DNA of 36,211 nt from Alphaproteobacteria bacterium CG_4_10_14_0_8_um_filter_37_21 (GCA_002791835.1 PFNE01000044.1:1-36211); one strand, 5' to 3'. Positions 8,247-17,058 are shown, counted from the first letter of the stretch. Notes: a model not told the origin generated them from the sequence alone. Numbers and translations: made by a program.

Positions 8247-9155
8247 TGTTTTGGGTGCAGGCCTTGCTAGGCTTTTACTTTTAAAAGCTAATTCTTGTGT
8301 AATATCACGTGCACGCTCTGTGGATAGAAATCCCATAATCTCAGATATTTTTTTTTCTTTCATGTGAGAGAGTATTTTCATGACTACAGACAAATTTAAC
8401 AAGTCAAAAACCCGCGCTGCATCTTTTGGCTTCATATTTTCATATACTTTAGATAGTGATTGTTCTTTTGCAATCTCGCCTTTATCTAATTGCCCTAATT
8501 GACGTTTTACTTCTTCTTGTATTGTTTGTAAAGTCTCCCATTTTTCTTGAAGTTTTTTTTCAAAAAGTTCCAACTCTAGCTCTCTTTTATTGGTAGCCTT
8601 ATCTCGTGCTTCTAACTGCATTCTACGCGCACCAAGGGCCTCTAGCAAACGAACTTCACTGGCAGACGTTATGCCTAAGGGGTCAAAAAAATCTTCTTTG
8701 GCTTCTTTAATAGCCTCAGTGCTGACAACATCACCTTCTGTTATGGACGTATCTTTTTTTGCTTCTTTTTTTTCGCCATCAATTATACCAACTATTTTTT
8801 CATCAACTGCCAAATTTTTGTTCGCTACCCCCTCTTCTGCTTGAATAGTATTTTTTTTATCATTATTGGTCGTCTCTTTTGCTGTTAATAACTGTGGCAC
8901 AAAAGGCATCAGAATTTTCTCTATCGCTAACTGTGGCAATATAGTTTCCCCTGTATAGCGATCATGATAATCTAAAATTTTCAGCCCACCATATAAGAAT
9001 ATGATTAAACCTGTTATGTAGAAGAACTTACTAGATTTTAAATTACTGCCTATACCCTGCGTTACATAAACATCACGTAAAACCGAAGAATGATGAGATA
9101 AACTATCTTCCTGCGACCTATTTTGTGTAATATTTTTATATACTTTGAAGGACAT
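8244..9155 (-). CDS. motE: MotE-like flagellar motor protein with MgtE_N-type domain
   Basis: This 303-residue protein has a short cytoplasmic N-terminus, one membrane segment (about residues 45-65, KFFYITGLIIFLYGGLKIL), an acidic linker, a coiled coil (about 170-225) and a C-terminal MgtE_N/FliG-like helical domain. The last reads KVYENMKPKDAARVFDLLNL and ILSHMKEKKISEIMGFLS. In alphaproteobacteria proteins of this architecture are called MotE and stabilise the periplasmic motor protein MotC. The location directly after fliM and the DUF6468 gene supports that. The ribosome site AGAGAG precedes the ATG. It is the last gene of the fliL operon, ending in the shared terminator. A magnesium-channel role is unlikely because the MgtE pore domain is absent. 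Confidence 0.8.
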   Translation of the reverse strand: MSFKVYKNITQNRSQEDSLSHHSSVLRDVYVTQGIGSNLKSSKFFYITGLIIFLYGGLKILDYHDRYTGETILPQLAIEKILMPFVPQLLTAKETTNNDKKNTIQAEEGVANKNLAVDEKIVGIIDGEKKEAKKDTSITEGDVVSTEAIKEAKEDFFDPLGITSASEVRLLEALGARRMQLEARDKATNKRELELELFEKKLQEKWETLQTIQEEVKRQLGQLDKGEIAKEQSLSKVYENMKPKDAARVFDLLNLSVVMKILSHMKEKKISEIMGFLSTERARDITQELAFKSKSLARPAPKT

Positions 9156-9178
9156 TTTAAACTCTCTATAACTTCAAT

Positions 9179-9739
9179 CTAGCGAAGATTTTTCATATTT
9201 TTCATAATAGAATCACTTACAGGCAAACCCTTTGGCATTGATGTCAGTCTGTGCGGTATATTCATTTGTGATGGAGAAGGTGTAATATCCGTCATGTTTT
9301 TTGACATTAACGCATCAAAATCTACAGATATTTCACTATTTTTCAATGTCTCATGAAAATTTTTCGGCAAGGCCCTATGAAGGGAATCAAATACAGTCTT
9401 AATTTCGGTTTCTGTTTGATGCGCCTCTTCAATCAAACGCTCCAGACGGTTCGTTGAGGTTTCAGCATACTCTAGTAATAGCTCTAAATCTTCCTTTAAA
9501 TTTTGTGCTTTAGGCACATCCGTTGTTAATAATGTTTTTGTCTTTTGTGTTTGTTCTTTCAATTGCTGAATACCTAATGAAACTTTTTCAACAATACTAT
9601 TGAACCCCTGAATTGCTGGCGTTACACTTGCACTAATATTTTTAAGAGAGTTCAAACGAATATTTAAGCGCCAGCAAAAACCAATAGCACAAAACAAAAG
9701 CAAAATCATTATACTGTCAAGTAAGAATGTTTCTATCAT
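9179..9739 (-). CDS. pflI: DUF6468 protein, PflI-like flagellar positioning factor
   Basis: The 186-residue protein starts with a single membrane anchor (about residues 5-24, FLLDSIMILLLFCAIGFCW). A coiled-coil-prone region follows (about 30-130), then a Pro/Ser/Met-rich tail. Anchor, helical body and position between fliM and motE match the DUF6468 family, whose Caulobacter member PflI is needed to place the flagellum at the correct pole. Its ATG overlaps the fliM stop by four bases, implying coupled translation. The family assignment rests on architecture and gene order rather than strong motifs, so the name is tentative. Confidence 0.7.
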   Translation of the reverse strand: MIETFLLDSIMILLLFCAIGFCWRLNIRLNSLKNISASVTPAIQGFNSIVEKVSLGIQQLKEQTQKTKTLLTTDVPKAQNLKEDLELLLEYAETSTNRLERLIEEAHQTETEIKTVFDSLHRALPKNFHETLKNSEISVDFDALMSKNMTDITPSPSQMNIPHRLTSMPKGLPVSDSIMKNMKNLR

Positions 9740-10710
9740 GATGATTCCCTTTTCCTTTTATAAAGTTCTTCGATACTAATCGCTACATTTCCAGATTTTT
9801 GACCAACTTTTCCAAGCCCTAAATCATAGCTTCCACATTTTAGCGCAACAGGTGCCGTTGGAGATGAATTTATAGAAAATTGGGAACCTACTTTCCACTT
9901 CAAGACTTCCCTTAAAGACAAAGTTTGATCAGGAAGAACAGCCTCAATAGGAAAATTTGTATCCCAAAGCTGAGATGCCAAGTGATTTTCCCATAAAGTA
10001 TCACGTCCAAATTTCTCGCCCATATAACTTTGCGATAAATTATCTTTAATAGGGTCAATCATCACATAAGGTAATATGATGTCAATTAAACCACCACGTT
10101 CTTTGTCCATACTGATGTCAAGTTTACTTATAATTGCCGTCGTATTGTTTTTTGCAATTGCTGCAAAGTGTGGATTTGTTTCAATACGATTAAATTCAAA
10201 ATCCAGTTTACACACAGGTTCAAATGCTTTGGTCAAATCTTCCATGATAATGCTTATGGTTCTAGATAGCAGTAACTGTTCTATTGTTGTAAATGGACGA
10301 TTTTGTATCTGCAAAGACTTTCCGCTACTGTTGCCAAGTAAAACATCAATAATTGAATAAATCATTCGTGAATTTATGTAAACTAATCCTAAATTCCCCC
10401 ATTTTTTTTCTTTAAAAACACCAATCATTGTTGGCATGGTTATACTGTTAATATAAGGACCAAAACGCACAGCAGATATTTCATTTAAAGAGACATCCAC
10501 ATTATCAGCAGTCAAATTTCTAAGTGAGGTAGACATAAAGCGAATAAGTCTATCAAAAACAACTTCCAACATTGGCAAACGCTGATAACTAACTTGATCA
10601 CCACACATAATGCCTATTGCTGATGATACAGCCGCTTCACTGTTGTGTTTTTTGCCTGTTTGCGTTGCCGCTTTTTTCTGGGAGGGTTTGGCTGTTTTTT
10701 TATCTGTCAT
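9736..10710 (-). CDS. fliM: FliM, flagellar motor switch protein
   Basis: FliM is the middle layer of the flagellar C-ring. The conserved body is visible from about residue 40: FDRLIRFMSTSLRNLTADNVDVSL, the CheC-like middle domain to about 235, and a C-terminal SpoA/FliN-like domain (about 245-324: LSLREVLKWKVGSQFSI, IEELYKRKRESS). The usual N-terminal CheY-P docking peptide (consensus like LSQDEIDALL) is not present. Instead there is a Lys/Ala/Gln-rich leader of about 35 residues. The ATG lies 2 bases after fliL, which excludes a longer upstream start. The gene overlaps pflI by four bases. No fliN or fliG is in the window. Confidence 0.92.
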   Translation of the reverse strand: MTDKKTAKPSQKKAATQTGKKHNSEAAVSSAIGIMCGDQVSYQRLPMLEVVFDRLIRFMSTSLRNLTADNVDVSLNEISAVRFGPYINSITMPTMIGVFKEKKWGNLGLVYINSRMIYSIIDVLLGNSSGKSLQIQNRPFTTIEQLLLSRTISIIMEDLTKAFEPVCKLDFEFNRIETNPHFAAIAKNNTTAIISKLDISMDKERGGLIDIILPYVMIDPIKDNLSQSYMGEKFGRDTLWENHLASQLWDTNFPIEAVLPDQTLSLREVLKWKVGSQFSINSSPTAPVALKCGSYDLGLGKVGQKSGNVAISIEELYKRKRESS

Positions 10711-10712
10711 AA

Positions 10713-11297
10713 TTATCTAATATAAAATTTTTGAACAAGCACATCTGTCACGCTAAAGGGTGCGACAACACGGTTAATTCTAATTAACATTTCTTGGCTC
10801 ACACGTTCTATGCCTGCCATGCCTTCCAAGTCAGAAACATCCATTTCACGTAAAAATGTATGGAATTGATCCTGTATCATAGGTATAAAATGATTGACAT
10901 TTTTTCGAACATTTTCATTTTCTAATGCAAGAACAAAAGATGCCGTTAATGTGCGCGAACGACTGCTTGTCTTTTTAAGGTTTATTGTAAGCTCTGGAAT
11001 AGGCAAATAAGTCACAGATTTTGCCTTCAGCACTTCCGCAGCATTTTTTTCACTATCTGGATTTACGTCACCCATCATTAGGTCAAAAAGAGAGGTGAAA
11101 AATAAAACACCTAATAATGCACATGAAGACACAACAACACCAAAAATGATAAAAAGCTTCTTATGGCTTTTTTCAGGCTTATGACGCCCCCCCTCAGTGC
11201 TTTGCCCTGCTAATAATGGGTCAGTAACAGTTGCTTCTTCATTGTCCTTAGCCTTTTTATTTTCTTTTTCGGTTACTTTTTCTTTGTCTTTTTGCAT
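10713..11297 (-). CDS. fliL: FliL, flagellar basal-body-associated protein
   Basis: FliL is a single-pass inner-membrane protein that forms a ring around the stator and supports torque. The 194 residues show a highly charged Lys/Glu cytoplasmic tail (1-47), one membrane helix (about 48-70, LFIIFGVVVSSCALLGVLFF) and the periplasmic FliL domain. That domain begins at YLPIPELTINLKK and ends with the characteristic basic/aromatic terminus VTDVLVQKFYIR. It is the first gene of fliL-fliM-pflI-motE and is divergent from the Lrp-type regulator at 11423. The intergenic 125 bases are extremely AT-rich and show no unambiguous promoter. The N-terminal tail is longer than in E. coli FliL but normal for alphaproteobacteria. 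Confidence 0.9.
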   Translation of the reverse strand: MQKDKEKVTEKENKKAKDNEEATVTDPLLAGQSTEGGRHKPEKSHKKLFIIFGVVVSSCALLGVLFFTSLFDLMMGDVNPDSEKNAAEVLKAKSVTYLPIPELTINLKKTSSRSRTLTASFVLALENENVRKNVNHFIPMIQDQFHTFLREMDVSDLEGMAGIERVSQEMLIRINRVVAPFSVTDVLVQKFYIR

Positions 11298-11422
11298 TTT
11301 TTACACTAGGCAGAATCGCTCTCTACCTTTAGGATCGACGAATTATATTAAAAAACCCTTAACATTTTATATAAAATAGACTTATTATATAAATATAAAT
11401 TTTAATAATTGAGTTTGACAAG

Positions 11423-11953
11423 ATGGCTATTCAAACACTACAAGTAGATCAGGTGGATCTCAAAATATTATCAGAACTTCAAAAAAATGCATCCCTTTCT
11501 AATAGAGAGATTGCAAAACTTGTTGGCATATCTTTACCGTCATGCCTACGCCGTACAAAAGAATTAAAAAATAATTTTTTTTTGACTGGCGCTCATGCAA
11601 ACATTAATGGTTCTTTACTGAACTTAGATCTTATTATTTATTGCGATGTCACTCTAGAAAAACACACGCATGAAGATTTGATTCATTTTCAAAAATCAAT
11701 GCATACCCTAACATGCGTTCGTGAATGCCATATGGTTACAGGTACATCTGATTTCTTACTAAAAATCATCGTACCGGATATGAACGCTTATACCACTTAT
11801 CTAACTCAATACTTAACCTCAAATAATAATATAAAGAGCGTTCAATCTCGCATGCTTGTACTAACAAGTAAAAAAGAGCCTGGCCTGCCTATTGACTTGC
11901 TACTTTCACCATATAAAAATTCTGTTCATCGCAATAAAGCAAGAATTGCATAA
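11423..11953 (+). CDS. Lrp/AsnC family transcriptional regulator
   Basis: The protein has the standard two-part design: an N-terminal helix-turn-helix (VDLKILSELQKNASLSNREIAKLVGISLPSCLRR is the start, about residues 10-43) and a C-terminal RAM/AsnC ligand domain (about 65-150, with VRECHMVTGTSDFLLKIIVPDM). The VTGTSDFLLK block is the amino-acid-sensing signature. At 176 residues it is slightly longer than E. coli Lrp (164), with a basic tail. It is transcribed alone, divergently from fliL. Target genes and effector cannot be deduced. A link to flagellar genes is only suggested by position. Confidence 0.9.
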   Translation: MAIQTLQVDQVDLKILSELQKNASLSNREIAKLVGISLPSCLRRTKELKNNFFLTGAHANINGSLLNLDLIIYCDVTLEKHTHEDLIHFQKSMHTLTCVRECHMVTGTSDFLLKIIVPDMNAYTTYLTQYLTSNNNIKSVQSRMLVLTSKKEPGLPIDLLLSPYKNSVHRNKARIA

Positions 11954-12149
11954 GAAAGTTTCTAGTTTTTTAGCAGCCTCATTACCAATTAAATTTGGGA
12001 TAGAAAAACACGTTAAAATCTATATAGCCAAGGGATAGCGTAATATGAATTAAAAAATCACGCACCAAAAAAAACAATATTTTCCCATCAAGAAAAAAAC
12101 TTATACTGAGCCTCCCGTTTGGTTACATTAACAAAAAAATATTGAACCC

Positions 12150-12186
12150 AAAAAGCGCTCCTATATTTTAGGTCTATGAAGCGCCT
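12150..12186 (-). terminator. Terminator of dnaJ
   Basis: On the minus strand GCGCT near the dnaJ stop pairs with AGCGC, with an inner CCTA/TAGG helix, followed by TTTTT. The stem overlaps the last codons of dnaJ. Confidence 0.7.
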
Positions 12187-13346
12187 TTTATATCATCAAA
12201 GAAATTTTTAACTTTGGTAAAAAAGCCAGACGACTGGGGGCTATTGCTATTGCCTTTTTCAAGATCTTTAAATTGCGTTAATAAATCTTTTTGTTTTTGA
12301 TTTAAGTGAACGGGGGTCTCTACCTTTATTTCTACAATCAAGTCACCCCTATAAGCGCTTTTAATCGCTGACATGCCCTTATGGCGCAAGCGCAGCTGCG
12401 TTCCACTCTGCGTACCTTCAGGAATGGTTAAAGCGACAGCTTTACTATCAATGGCTGGCAAATCAATACTACCACCCATTGCAGCCGTTACCATTGAAAT
12501 AGGCACTGAACAATATAAGTCTTTTTCTGCACGTTTGAAAAATTTATGTGGTTTAACCGTAATATAAACGTACAAATCACCTTTGCCGCCCCCACGAAGA
12601 CCTGCCTCACCTTCGCCTGTCATGCGAATACGTGTACCATTATCAACGCCAGCAGGAATTTTAACTTCTAGGTTTTTTTGTTGGCGTGTACGCCCTTGGC
12701 CGTGGCATGGTTTACATGGATCAGAAATTGTTTTACCAAGACCGTCACATGTTTGGCAGGTGCGCTCCATTGTAAAAATTCCTTGCTGAAAGTGAACAGC
12801 CCCGTGCCCTTTACATGTTTGACAGTTAATTGTTTTAGAATCTTTAGATCCACCAGATCCCTTGCAAGAACTACATACATCATTTGTCACAAATTGAATT
12901 TTTTCAGACAAACCCTCAAAAGCTTGCTCTAATGTTATTTGTAAATCATACCTAATATCTGAACCACGCAGTTTCTCAGGAGCTGAATTGAAACCACTTT
13001 GACCGCCGCCAAAACCACCAAATCCACGTAACATTTCCTCAAAAATAGAATTGGCATTAAAGTCTCCACCACCTTGATGGAAACCACCAAAACCACCACC
13101 GCGCCCCATACCTGCATTTTGATCAAAAGCAGCATGGCCGTATTGATCGTAAGCGGCACGCTTTTGTTCGTCAGATAAGATTTCATAGGCTTCTGTCATC
13201 GATCTAAATTTATCTTCAGCTACCTTGTCGTTAGGATTACGATCAGGATGATATTTCATTGCATTCTTACGGTATGCTTTTTTAATTTCATCTTTAGATG
13301 CAGTCTTGCTGACATTTAACAATTGATAGAAGTCTTGCTTTGACAT
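12174..13346 (-). CDS. dnaJ: DnaJ, Hsp40 co-chaperone
   Basis: DnaJ delivers unfolded substrates to DnaK and stimulates its ATPase. Domains run in canonical order: J domain (1-70) with the essential HPD in KYHPDRNPND, Gly/Phe-rich region (about 75-120), four zinc-binding CxxCxGxG repeats (CSSCKGSGG, CQTCKGHGA, CQTCDGLGK, CKPCHGQGR, about 155-220), then the two substrate-binding beta domains and C-terminal dimerisation part. At 390 residues it is full length. It lies 102 bases downstream of dnaK with a hairpin in the gap, so dnaJ may be expressed partly from dnaK read-through and partly on its own. Confidence 0.97.
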   Translation of the reverse strand: MSKQDFYQLLNVSKTASKDEIKKAYRKNAMKYHPDRNPNDKVAEDKFRSMTEAYEILSDEQKRAAYDQYGHAAFDQNAGMGRGGGFGGFHQGGGDFNANSIFEEMLRGFGGFGGGQSGFNSAPEKLRGSDIRYDLQITLEQAFEGLSEKIQFVTNDVCSSCKGSGGSKDSKTINCQTCKGHGAVHFQQGIFTMERTCQTCDGLGKTISDPCKPCHGQGRTRQQKNLEVKIPAGVDNGTRIRMTGEGEAGLRGGGKGDLYVYITVKPHKFFKRAEKDLYCSVPISMVTAAMGGSIDLPAIDSKAVALTIPEGTQSGTQLRLRHKGMSAIKSAYRGDLIVEIKVETPVHLNQKQKDLLTQFKDLEKGNSNSPQSSGFFTKVKNFFDDIKGAS

Positions 13347-13388
13347 GATATTTTAAACCTATTAATTTTATTCTTTTACATATGATAT

Positions 13389-13432
13389 AAAAAAAGGGAC
13401 AAACATACAAACTGCATGCAGCCCCTTTTATA
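13389..13432 (-). terminator. Hairpin terminator or attenuator between dnaK and dnaJ
   Basis: Reading the minus strand, AAAGGG after dnaK pairs with CCCTTT followed by a run of T, around a loop that contains the palindrome CTGCATGCAG. The T run makes it a plausible intrinsic terminator that reduces dnaJ relative to dnaK. Confidence 0.65.
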
Positions 13433-13448
13433 TTATTACCTTAAATAA

Positions 13449-15359
13449 CTAACCTTTTTTCTGTTCATCAAGATCCACATAGTCAGCATCTACTGTATTT
13501 TCATTAGATTGCTTATCGGCTGAAGGTGTATCTTTATCGGCTTGTGCACTCGCTTGTGATGCTTTATACATTGCTTCACCAAGCTTCATAGAAGACTGCA
13601 TTAAGGCATCAAGCTTTTCTTTAATCACATCATGGTCTTCAGATTCTAAAGATTCTTTCAATGTTTTTATATCGTTTTCAATAGCTGTTTTTTCTTCTTC
13701 AGAAATTTTATCACCATTTTCAGATAAACTTTTTTCTGTGCTATGAAGCATAGAATCAGCTTGGTTCTTAACATCAATTAATTCTTTACGTTTTTTATCT
13801 TCTTCTGCGTGTGATTCAGCGTCTTTCACCATCTTTTCAATATCATCATCGGATAGTCCACCAGATGCCTGAATTGTAATATGTTGTTTTTTGTTCGTCG
13901 CCTTATCCATTGCAGACACTTCAACGATTCCATTTGCATCAATATCAAATGTTACTTCAATTTGCGGTGTGCCACGTGGTGCTGGTGGAATTTCGTCTAA
14001 GTTAAACTCACCAAGAGACTTGTTATGCGCTGCAATTTCACGCTCCCCTTGAAAAACTTTAATTGTAACAGCTGGTTGGTTATCATCGGCTGTTGAAAAT
14101 GTTTGTGATTTACGTGTTGGAATTGTTGTATTACGGTCAATTAAACGCGTGAAGACACCGCCTAATGTTTCCAAACCAAGTGATAGTGGAGTCACATCAA
14201 GCAAAACAACATCTTTAACATCACCTTGAAGAACACCACCTTGAATTGCGGCACCAATTGCAACAACTTCATCAGGGTTTACACCACGGTGCGGCTCCTT
14301 ACCAAAAAATGCTTTTACAGTTTCAAAGATTTTTGGCATACGTGTTTGACCACCAACCATAATAACTTCATCAATATCTGATGCCTTAAGACCAGCATCT
14401 TTTAATGCAGCTTCACAAGGTGCAATTGTTCTTTTGATATAGTCTTCTACTAAAGCTTCTAATTTTGCACGTGTGATTTTAACATTTAAATGCTTTGGAC
14501 CAGAGGCATCAGCCGTAATAAAGGGCAGGTTGACTTCTGTCTGCTGTGAAGATGACAGTTCAATTTTTGCTTTTTCCGCTGCTTCTTTTAAACGCTGCAA
14601 AGCTAATTTGTCTTTTAGTAAATCAACACCACTGTCTTTTTTAAATTCAGCTACGATATATTCAATAATGCGCATATCGAAATCTTCACCACCAAGGAAC
14701 GTATCACCGTTTGTAGATTTTACTTCAAAGACGCCGTCCCCAATTTCAAGAACAGAAACATCAAATGTTCCACCACCGAGATCGTAAACAACAATTGTAC
14801 CAGAGGATTTTTTTTCTAAGCCGTATGCAAGCGCAGCTGCAGTTGGTTCGTTAATAATACGTTTAACATCAAGACCTGCAATTTTACCAGCATCTTTTGT
14901 CGCTTGACGTTGCGAATCGTTAAAGTAAGCAGGAACGGTAATCACCGCTTCAGTTACTTTTTGACCTAAGAAAGATTCGGCTGTCTCTTTCATTTTTTGC
15001 AAAATACCGGCACTGATTTGGCTTGGCGATTGTTTTTCGCCGCGCACATCAACCCAGGCGTCGCCATTGTCAGACCTTACAATTTTATAAGGAACAAGAT
15101 CCATATCTTTTTTGGTTAAAGGATCGTCAAAACGACGACCAATCAAGCGCTTAATCGCAAAAAATGTATTTTCTGGATTTGTTACAGCTTGACGCTTTGC
15201 CGGCTGCCCCGCCAATTTTTCACCAGATTCTGTGACAGCAACCATAGAGGGTGTTGTTCTAGCACCTTCTGCATTTTCAATAACGACAGCTTTACCGCCA
15301 TCCATTACAGACACGCAAGAGTTTGTTGTTCCAAGGTCAATACCTATAATTTTACCCAT
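13449..15359 (-). CDS. dnaK: DnaK, Hsp70 chaperone
   Basis: This is the ATP-driven chaperone that folds new and heat-damaged proteins with DnaJ and GrpE. The N-terminal nucleotide-binding domain (about 1-385) has [31 protein letters not shown] and the adenosine motif [12 protein letters not shown]. The substrate-binding domain and helical lid follow, and the tail is acidic ([10 protein letters not shown]). At 636 residues it is full length. A very good ribosome site (AGGAGAT) sits before the ATG, a near-consensus promoter lies at 15431-15459, and a CIRCE-like inverted repeat sits across the predicted transcription start. grpE and hrcA are not in the window. Confidence 0.98.
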   Translation of the reverse strand: MGKIIGIDLGTTNSCVSVMDGGKAVVIENAEGARTTPSMVAVTESGEKLAGQPAKRQAVTNPENTFFAIKRLIGRRFDDPLTKKDMDLVPYKIVRSDNGDAWVDVRGEKQSPSQISAGILQKMKETAESFLGQKVTEAVITVPAYFNDSQRQATKDAGKIAGLDVKRIINEPTAAALAYGLEKKSSGTIVVYDLGGGTFDVSVLEIGDGVFEVKSTNGDTFLGGEDFDMRIIEYIVAEFKKDSGVDLLKDKLALQRLKEAAEKAKIELSSSQQTEVNLPFITADASGPKHLNVKITRAKLEALVEDYIKRTIAPCEAALKDAGLKASDIDEVIMVGGQTRMPKIFETVKAFFGKEPHRGVNPDEVVAIGAAIQGGVLQGDVKDVVLLDVTPLSLGLETLGGVFTRLIDRNTTIPTRKSQTFSTADDNQPAVTIKVFQGEREIAAHNKSLGEFNLDEIPPAPRGTPQIEVTFDIDANGIVEVSAMDKATNKKQHITIQASGGLSDDDIEKMVKDAESHAEEDKKRKELIDVKNQADSMLHSTEKSLSENGDKISEEEKTAIENDIKTLKESLESEDHDVIKEKLDALMQSSMKLGEAMYKASQASAQADKDTPSADKQSNENTVDADYVDLDEQKKG

Positions 15360-15402
15360 GAAGATCTCCTAGTTTTTAAATTTATTCTGAGTGCACCTGA
15401 AA

Positions 15403-15429
15403 TTAGCAGTCTGCACACGACTCTGCTAA
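15403..15429 (-). promoter_or_regulatory. CIRCE-like inverted repeat in the dnaK leader
   Basis: The 27-base element has the 9-9-9 arm-spacer-arm layout of CIRCE, the HrcA operator (TTAGCACTC, 9 bases, GAGTGCTAA). On the minus strand the arms are TTAGCAGAG and GACTGCTAA. The right arm matches the consensus at 8 of 9 positions, the left at 6 of 9. Seven outer bases pair perfectly. It overlaps the expected transcription start of the promoter just upstream, the usual place for HrcA repression. Confidence 0.55.
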
Positions 15430-15430
15430 T

Positions 15431-15459
15431 ACTATAACCAATTATTTTTAGACATTCAA
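15431..15459 (-). promoter_or_regulatory. dnaK promoter
   Basis: On the minus strand TTGAAT (15454-15459) and TATAGT (15431-15436) are 17 bases apart, a strong housekeeping-type match. The same site reads CTTGAA with a TTAT block, loosely resembling alphaproteobacterial RpoH promoters, so dual recognition is possible. Confidence 0.7.
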
Positions 15460-15578
15460 GTTATTGTGCATTTTTTTCCTAAAGAAATAGAAAAAAATTC
15501 TCTAATATGCCTAACACAAGGTAAATTCTGGATATTCTTTGCAATTTTATTAAGAATGAAAACATAAATACAATAAGG

Positions 15579-16745
15579 TTAATAACTTTGTTGAAATGTC
15601 ACTTCAATGAGTGTTAAGTCGTCACTTAATGCTAATTTTTCATTTTTGTCATCTAGTTTTTTTTCAACATAGGGAATCACAGGTTGACCATCTAACGTTT
15701 TAAAAAAATGATGAATATCATCATCATCAAAACTAAAACCAAGATCGTCTAAACATTCCCAAAGCAAATCGCTGTAAAGCAATAAAGAAGTATCTTTATC
15801 AAATTTAACAGATCTTTCTGCGTACTTTATCCCTGTCTCAATACCCAGGGGTAAACCAGAACTGTCACCTAATGTTATTTTTTTTGTTTTTTTGTTATAA
15901 AATATGGGAGACGTACTTCCGGCTGCAGCGTAAGTAAACGTGTTATGGCGTATGTCAACAACGCCGTATAAAAATGTGGCAAAATTACCAACTGCAAGCA
16001 GGTTTTTTAGTTTGTTATTTAAGGTTTGCAATAACAAACTGGGTGTAAATTGGTTTTTTTCCTGATCTTTTATTAATGTATGAATACGAAATGTGCTAAG
16101 CGCTGCATGTAATCCTTTGCTGACAAAGTCACAAATCCATACACCAAAACGATGCTCATCTAAGGGTAATATCCCCCATAAATCTCCGCTCAAATATTGG
16201 CACGGTTTAAATAAGTACCCAACTTTTACTTGATATTTTTTTTGAATTTCTGTCAGAACTTTTTTCTGTGGCATTAAAGAGTATTGCAAACTTAAAGCGC
16301 TACGTATGTCACCTTTCATCATGCATTCAAAATTTTTTAATCGTTTCAATTCTTGCGCATTATGAATATGAAAGATCAGCCTAGACTTTAGTTCATTTGC
16401 ACGCACGCAGGGTTCAATATAGTCAGAAATATTATGCATCCATGCTTCTTCTCGTGCTGAATAATTATCACTATACATAACGATTGCAAGCTCTGTTTGA
16501 GAGAAATGTTGACGTATTTGCGCTAACAACTTTATCGCATTTTTACCAGGGTTAACGTCATGCACAATCACAAGATCTGGTCGTTCATCTTGAATCTCGT
16601 CCATTAAATCACCGTCACAGTCTATGCACGTAATATTCATAAAAGACAGATTTGTCAAAATTTTAGAAAGGTTGCAAATATTTGTTTGATGATTGCAAAC
16701 TATTAAAATAGATGCATCCTGTGGCTTTGTTTGCTGGTATGCCAT
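15579..16745 (-). CDS. Receiver-like domain fused to PP2C/SpoIIE (RsbU-type) phosphatase
   Basis: The C-terminal half (about residues 170-388) is a SpoIIE/RsbU-type PP2C serine phosphatase, which dephosphorylates STAS anti-sigma-factor antagonists. Metal-binding positions are seen in LSGDLWG (D188), WICDFVSKGLHAA (D206), LLYSDLLWE and ALSDDLTLIEV (D376). The N-terminal 125 residues follow a response-regulator fold with candidate phospho-acceptor D63 (VIVHDVNPG). However, the acidic pair normally ending strand 1 is replaced (LIVCNHQ) and the conserved Lys before Pro is Glu (DYIEPC), so it may be a pseudo-receiver. The gene follows the STAS gene by 7 bases, so the two probably form one module. 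No switch kinase or anti-sigma gene is adjacent. Confidence 0.87.
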   Translation of the reverse strand: MAYQQTKPQDASILIVCNHQTNICNLSKILTNLSFMNITCIDCDGDLMDEIQDERPDLVIVHDVNPGKNAIKLLAQIRQHFSQTELAIVMYSDNYSAREEAWMHNISDYIEPCVRANELKSRLIFHIHNAQELKRLKNFECMMKGDIRSALSLQYSLMPQKKVLTEIQKKYQVKVGYLFKPCQYLSGDLWGILPLDEHRFGVWICDFVSKGLHAALSTFRIHTLIKDQEKNQFTPSLLLQTLNNKLKNLLAVGNFATFLYGVVDIRHNTFTYAAAGSTSPIFYNKKTKKITLGDSSGLPLGIETGIKYAERSVKFDKDTSLLLYSDLLWECLDDLGFSFDDDDIHHFFKTLDGQPVIPYVEKKLDDKNEKLALSDDLTLIEVTFQQSY

Positions 16746-16752
16746 AATAATA

Positions 16753-17058
16753 CTAATGCTCTATTAGAAAAATTGTATCAAACTTACCCAATTCCAGCAT
16801 TTTTCCAACTTGCCCCTGCGGGCTTTTTATCGTGATTTGCACCTTATGTCTAAAGGCTTTATCACGGGCCATGAGTAACATACCCATCCCAGCAGAATCT
16901 ATAAAATCTAACTCTGATAAATCAATAATACATTGTTGGTTTTCATGTTCCCCAACAGCGTTGGTAATATAATTAAAATTATTATAATCAGTGTAAGTAA
17001 GGCGCCCTTTGATGGTAATATGAAGATTTCCTAGTGTACTATCGATAGCATATTTCAT
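16753..17058 (-). CDS. STAS-domain anti-sigma factor antagonist
   Basis: The 101-residue protein is a single STAS domain of the SpoIIAA/RsbV type. The switch loop is IIDLSELDFIDSAGMGMLLMA, with S55 in DSAG as the residue expected to be phosphorylated by an RsbW/SpoIIAB-like kinase and released by the neighbouring PP2C phosphatase. The start at 17058 is chosen because AAGGGG sits five bases before this ATG; an ATG nine codons upstream lacks such a site. It is the first gene of the pair with the phosphatase. A target in general stress, motility or surface control is possible but not shown by the sequence. Confidence 0.9.
   Translation of the reverse strand: MKYAIDSTLGNLHITIKGRLTYTDYNNFNYITNAVGEHENQQCIIDLSELDFIDSAGMGMLLMARDKAFRHKVQITIKSPQGQVGKMLELGKFDTIFLIEH

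Noticed and set aside
11298-11422. CtrA-type site (TTAA-N7-TTAA) in the fliL/Lrp intergenic region
   Set aside because: TTAA at the only candidate is followed at the right distance by TATA rather than TTAA; the match is no better than expected in such AT-rich DNA.
12583-12932. Cysteine-rich plus-strand and shifted open frames opposite dnaJ
   Set aside because: They are reading-frame shadows of the zinc-finger and Gly-rich regions of dnaJ.
14473-14787. 104-codon plus-strand open frame inside dnaK
   Set aside because: Antisense shadow of a highly conserved gene; no ribosome site and no recognisable protein features.
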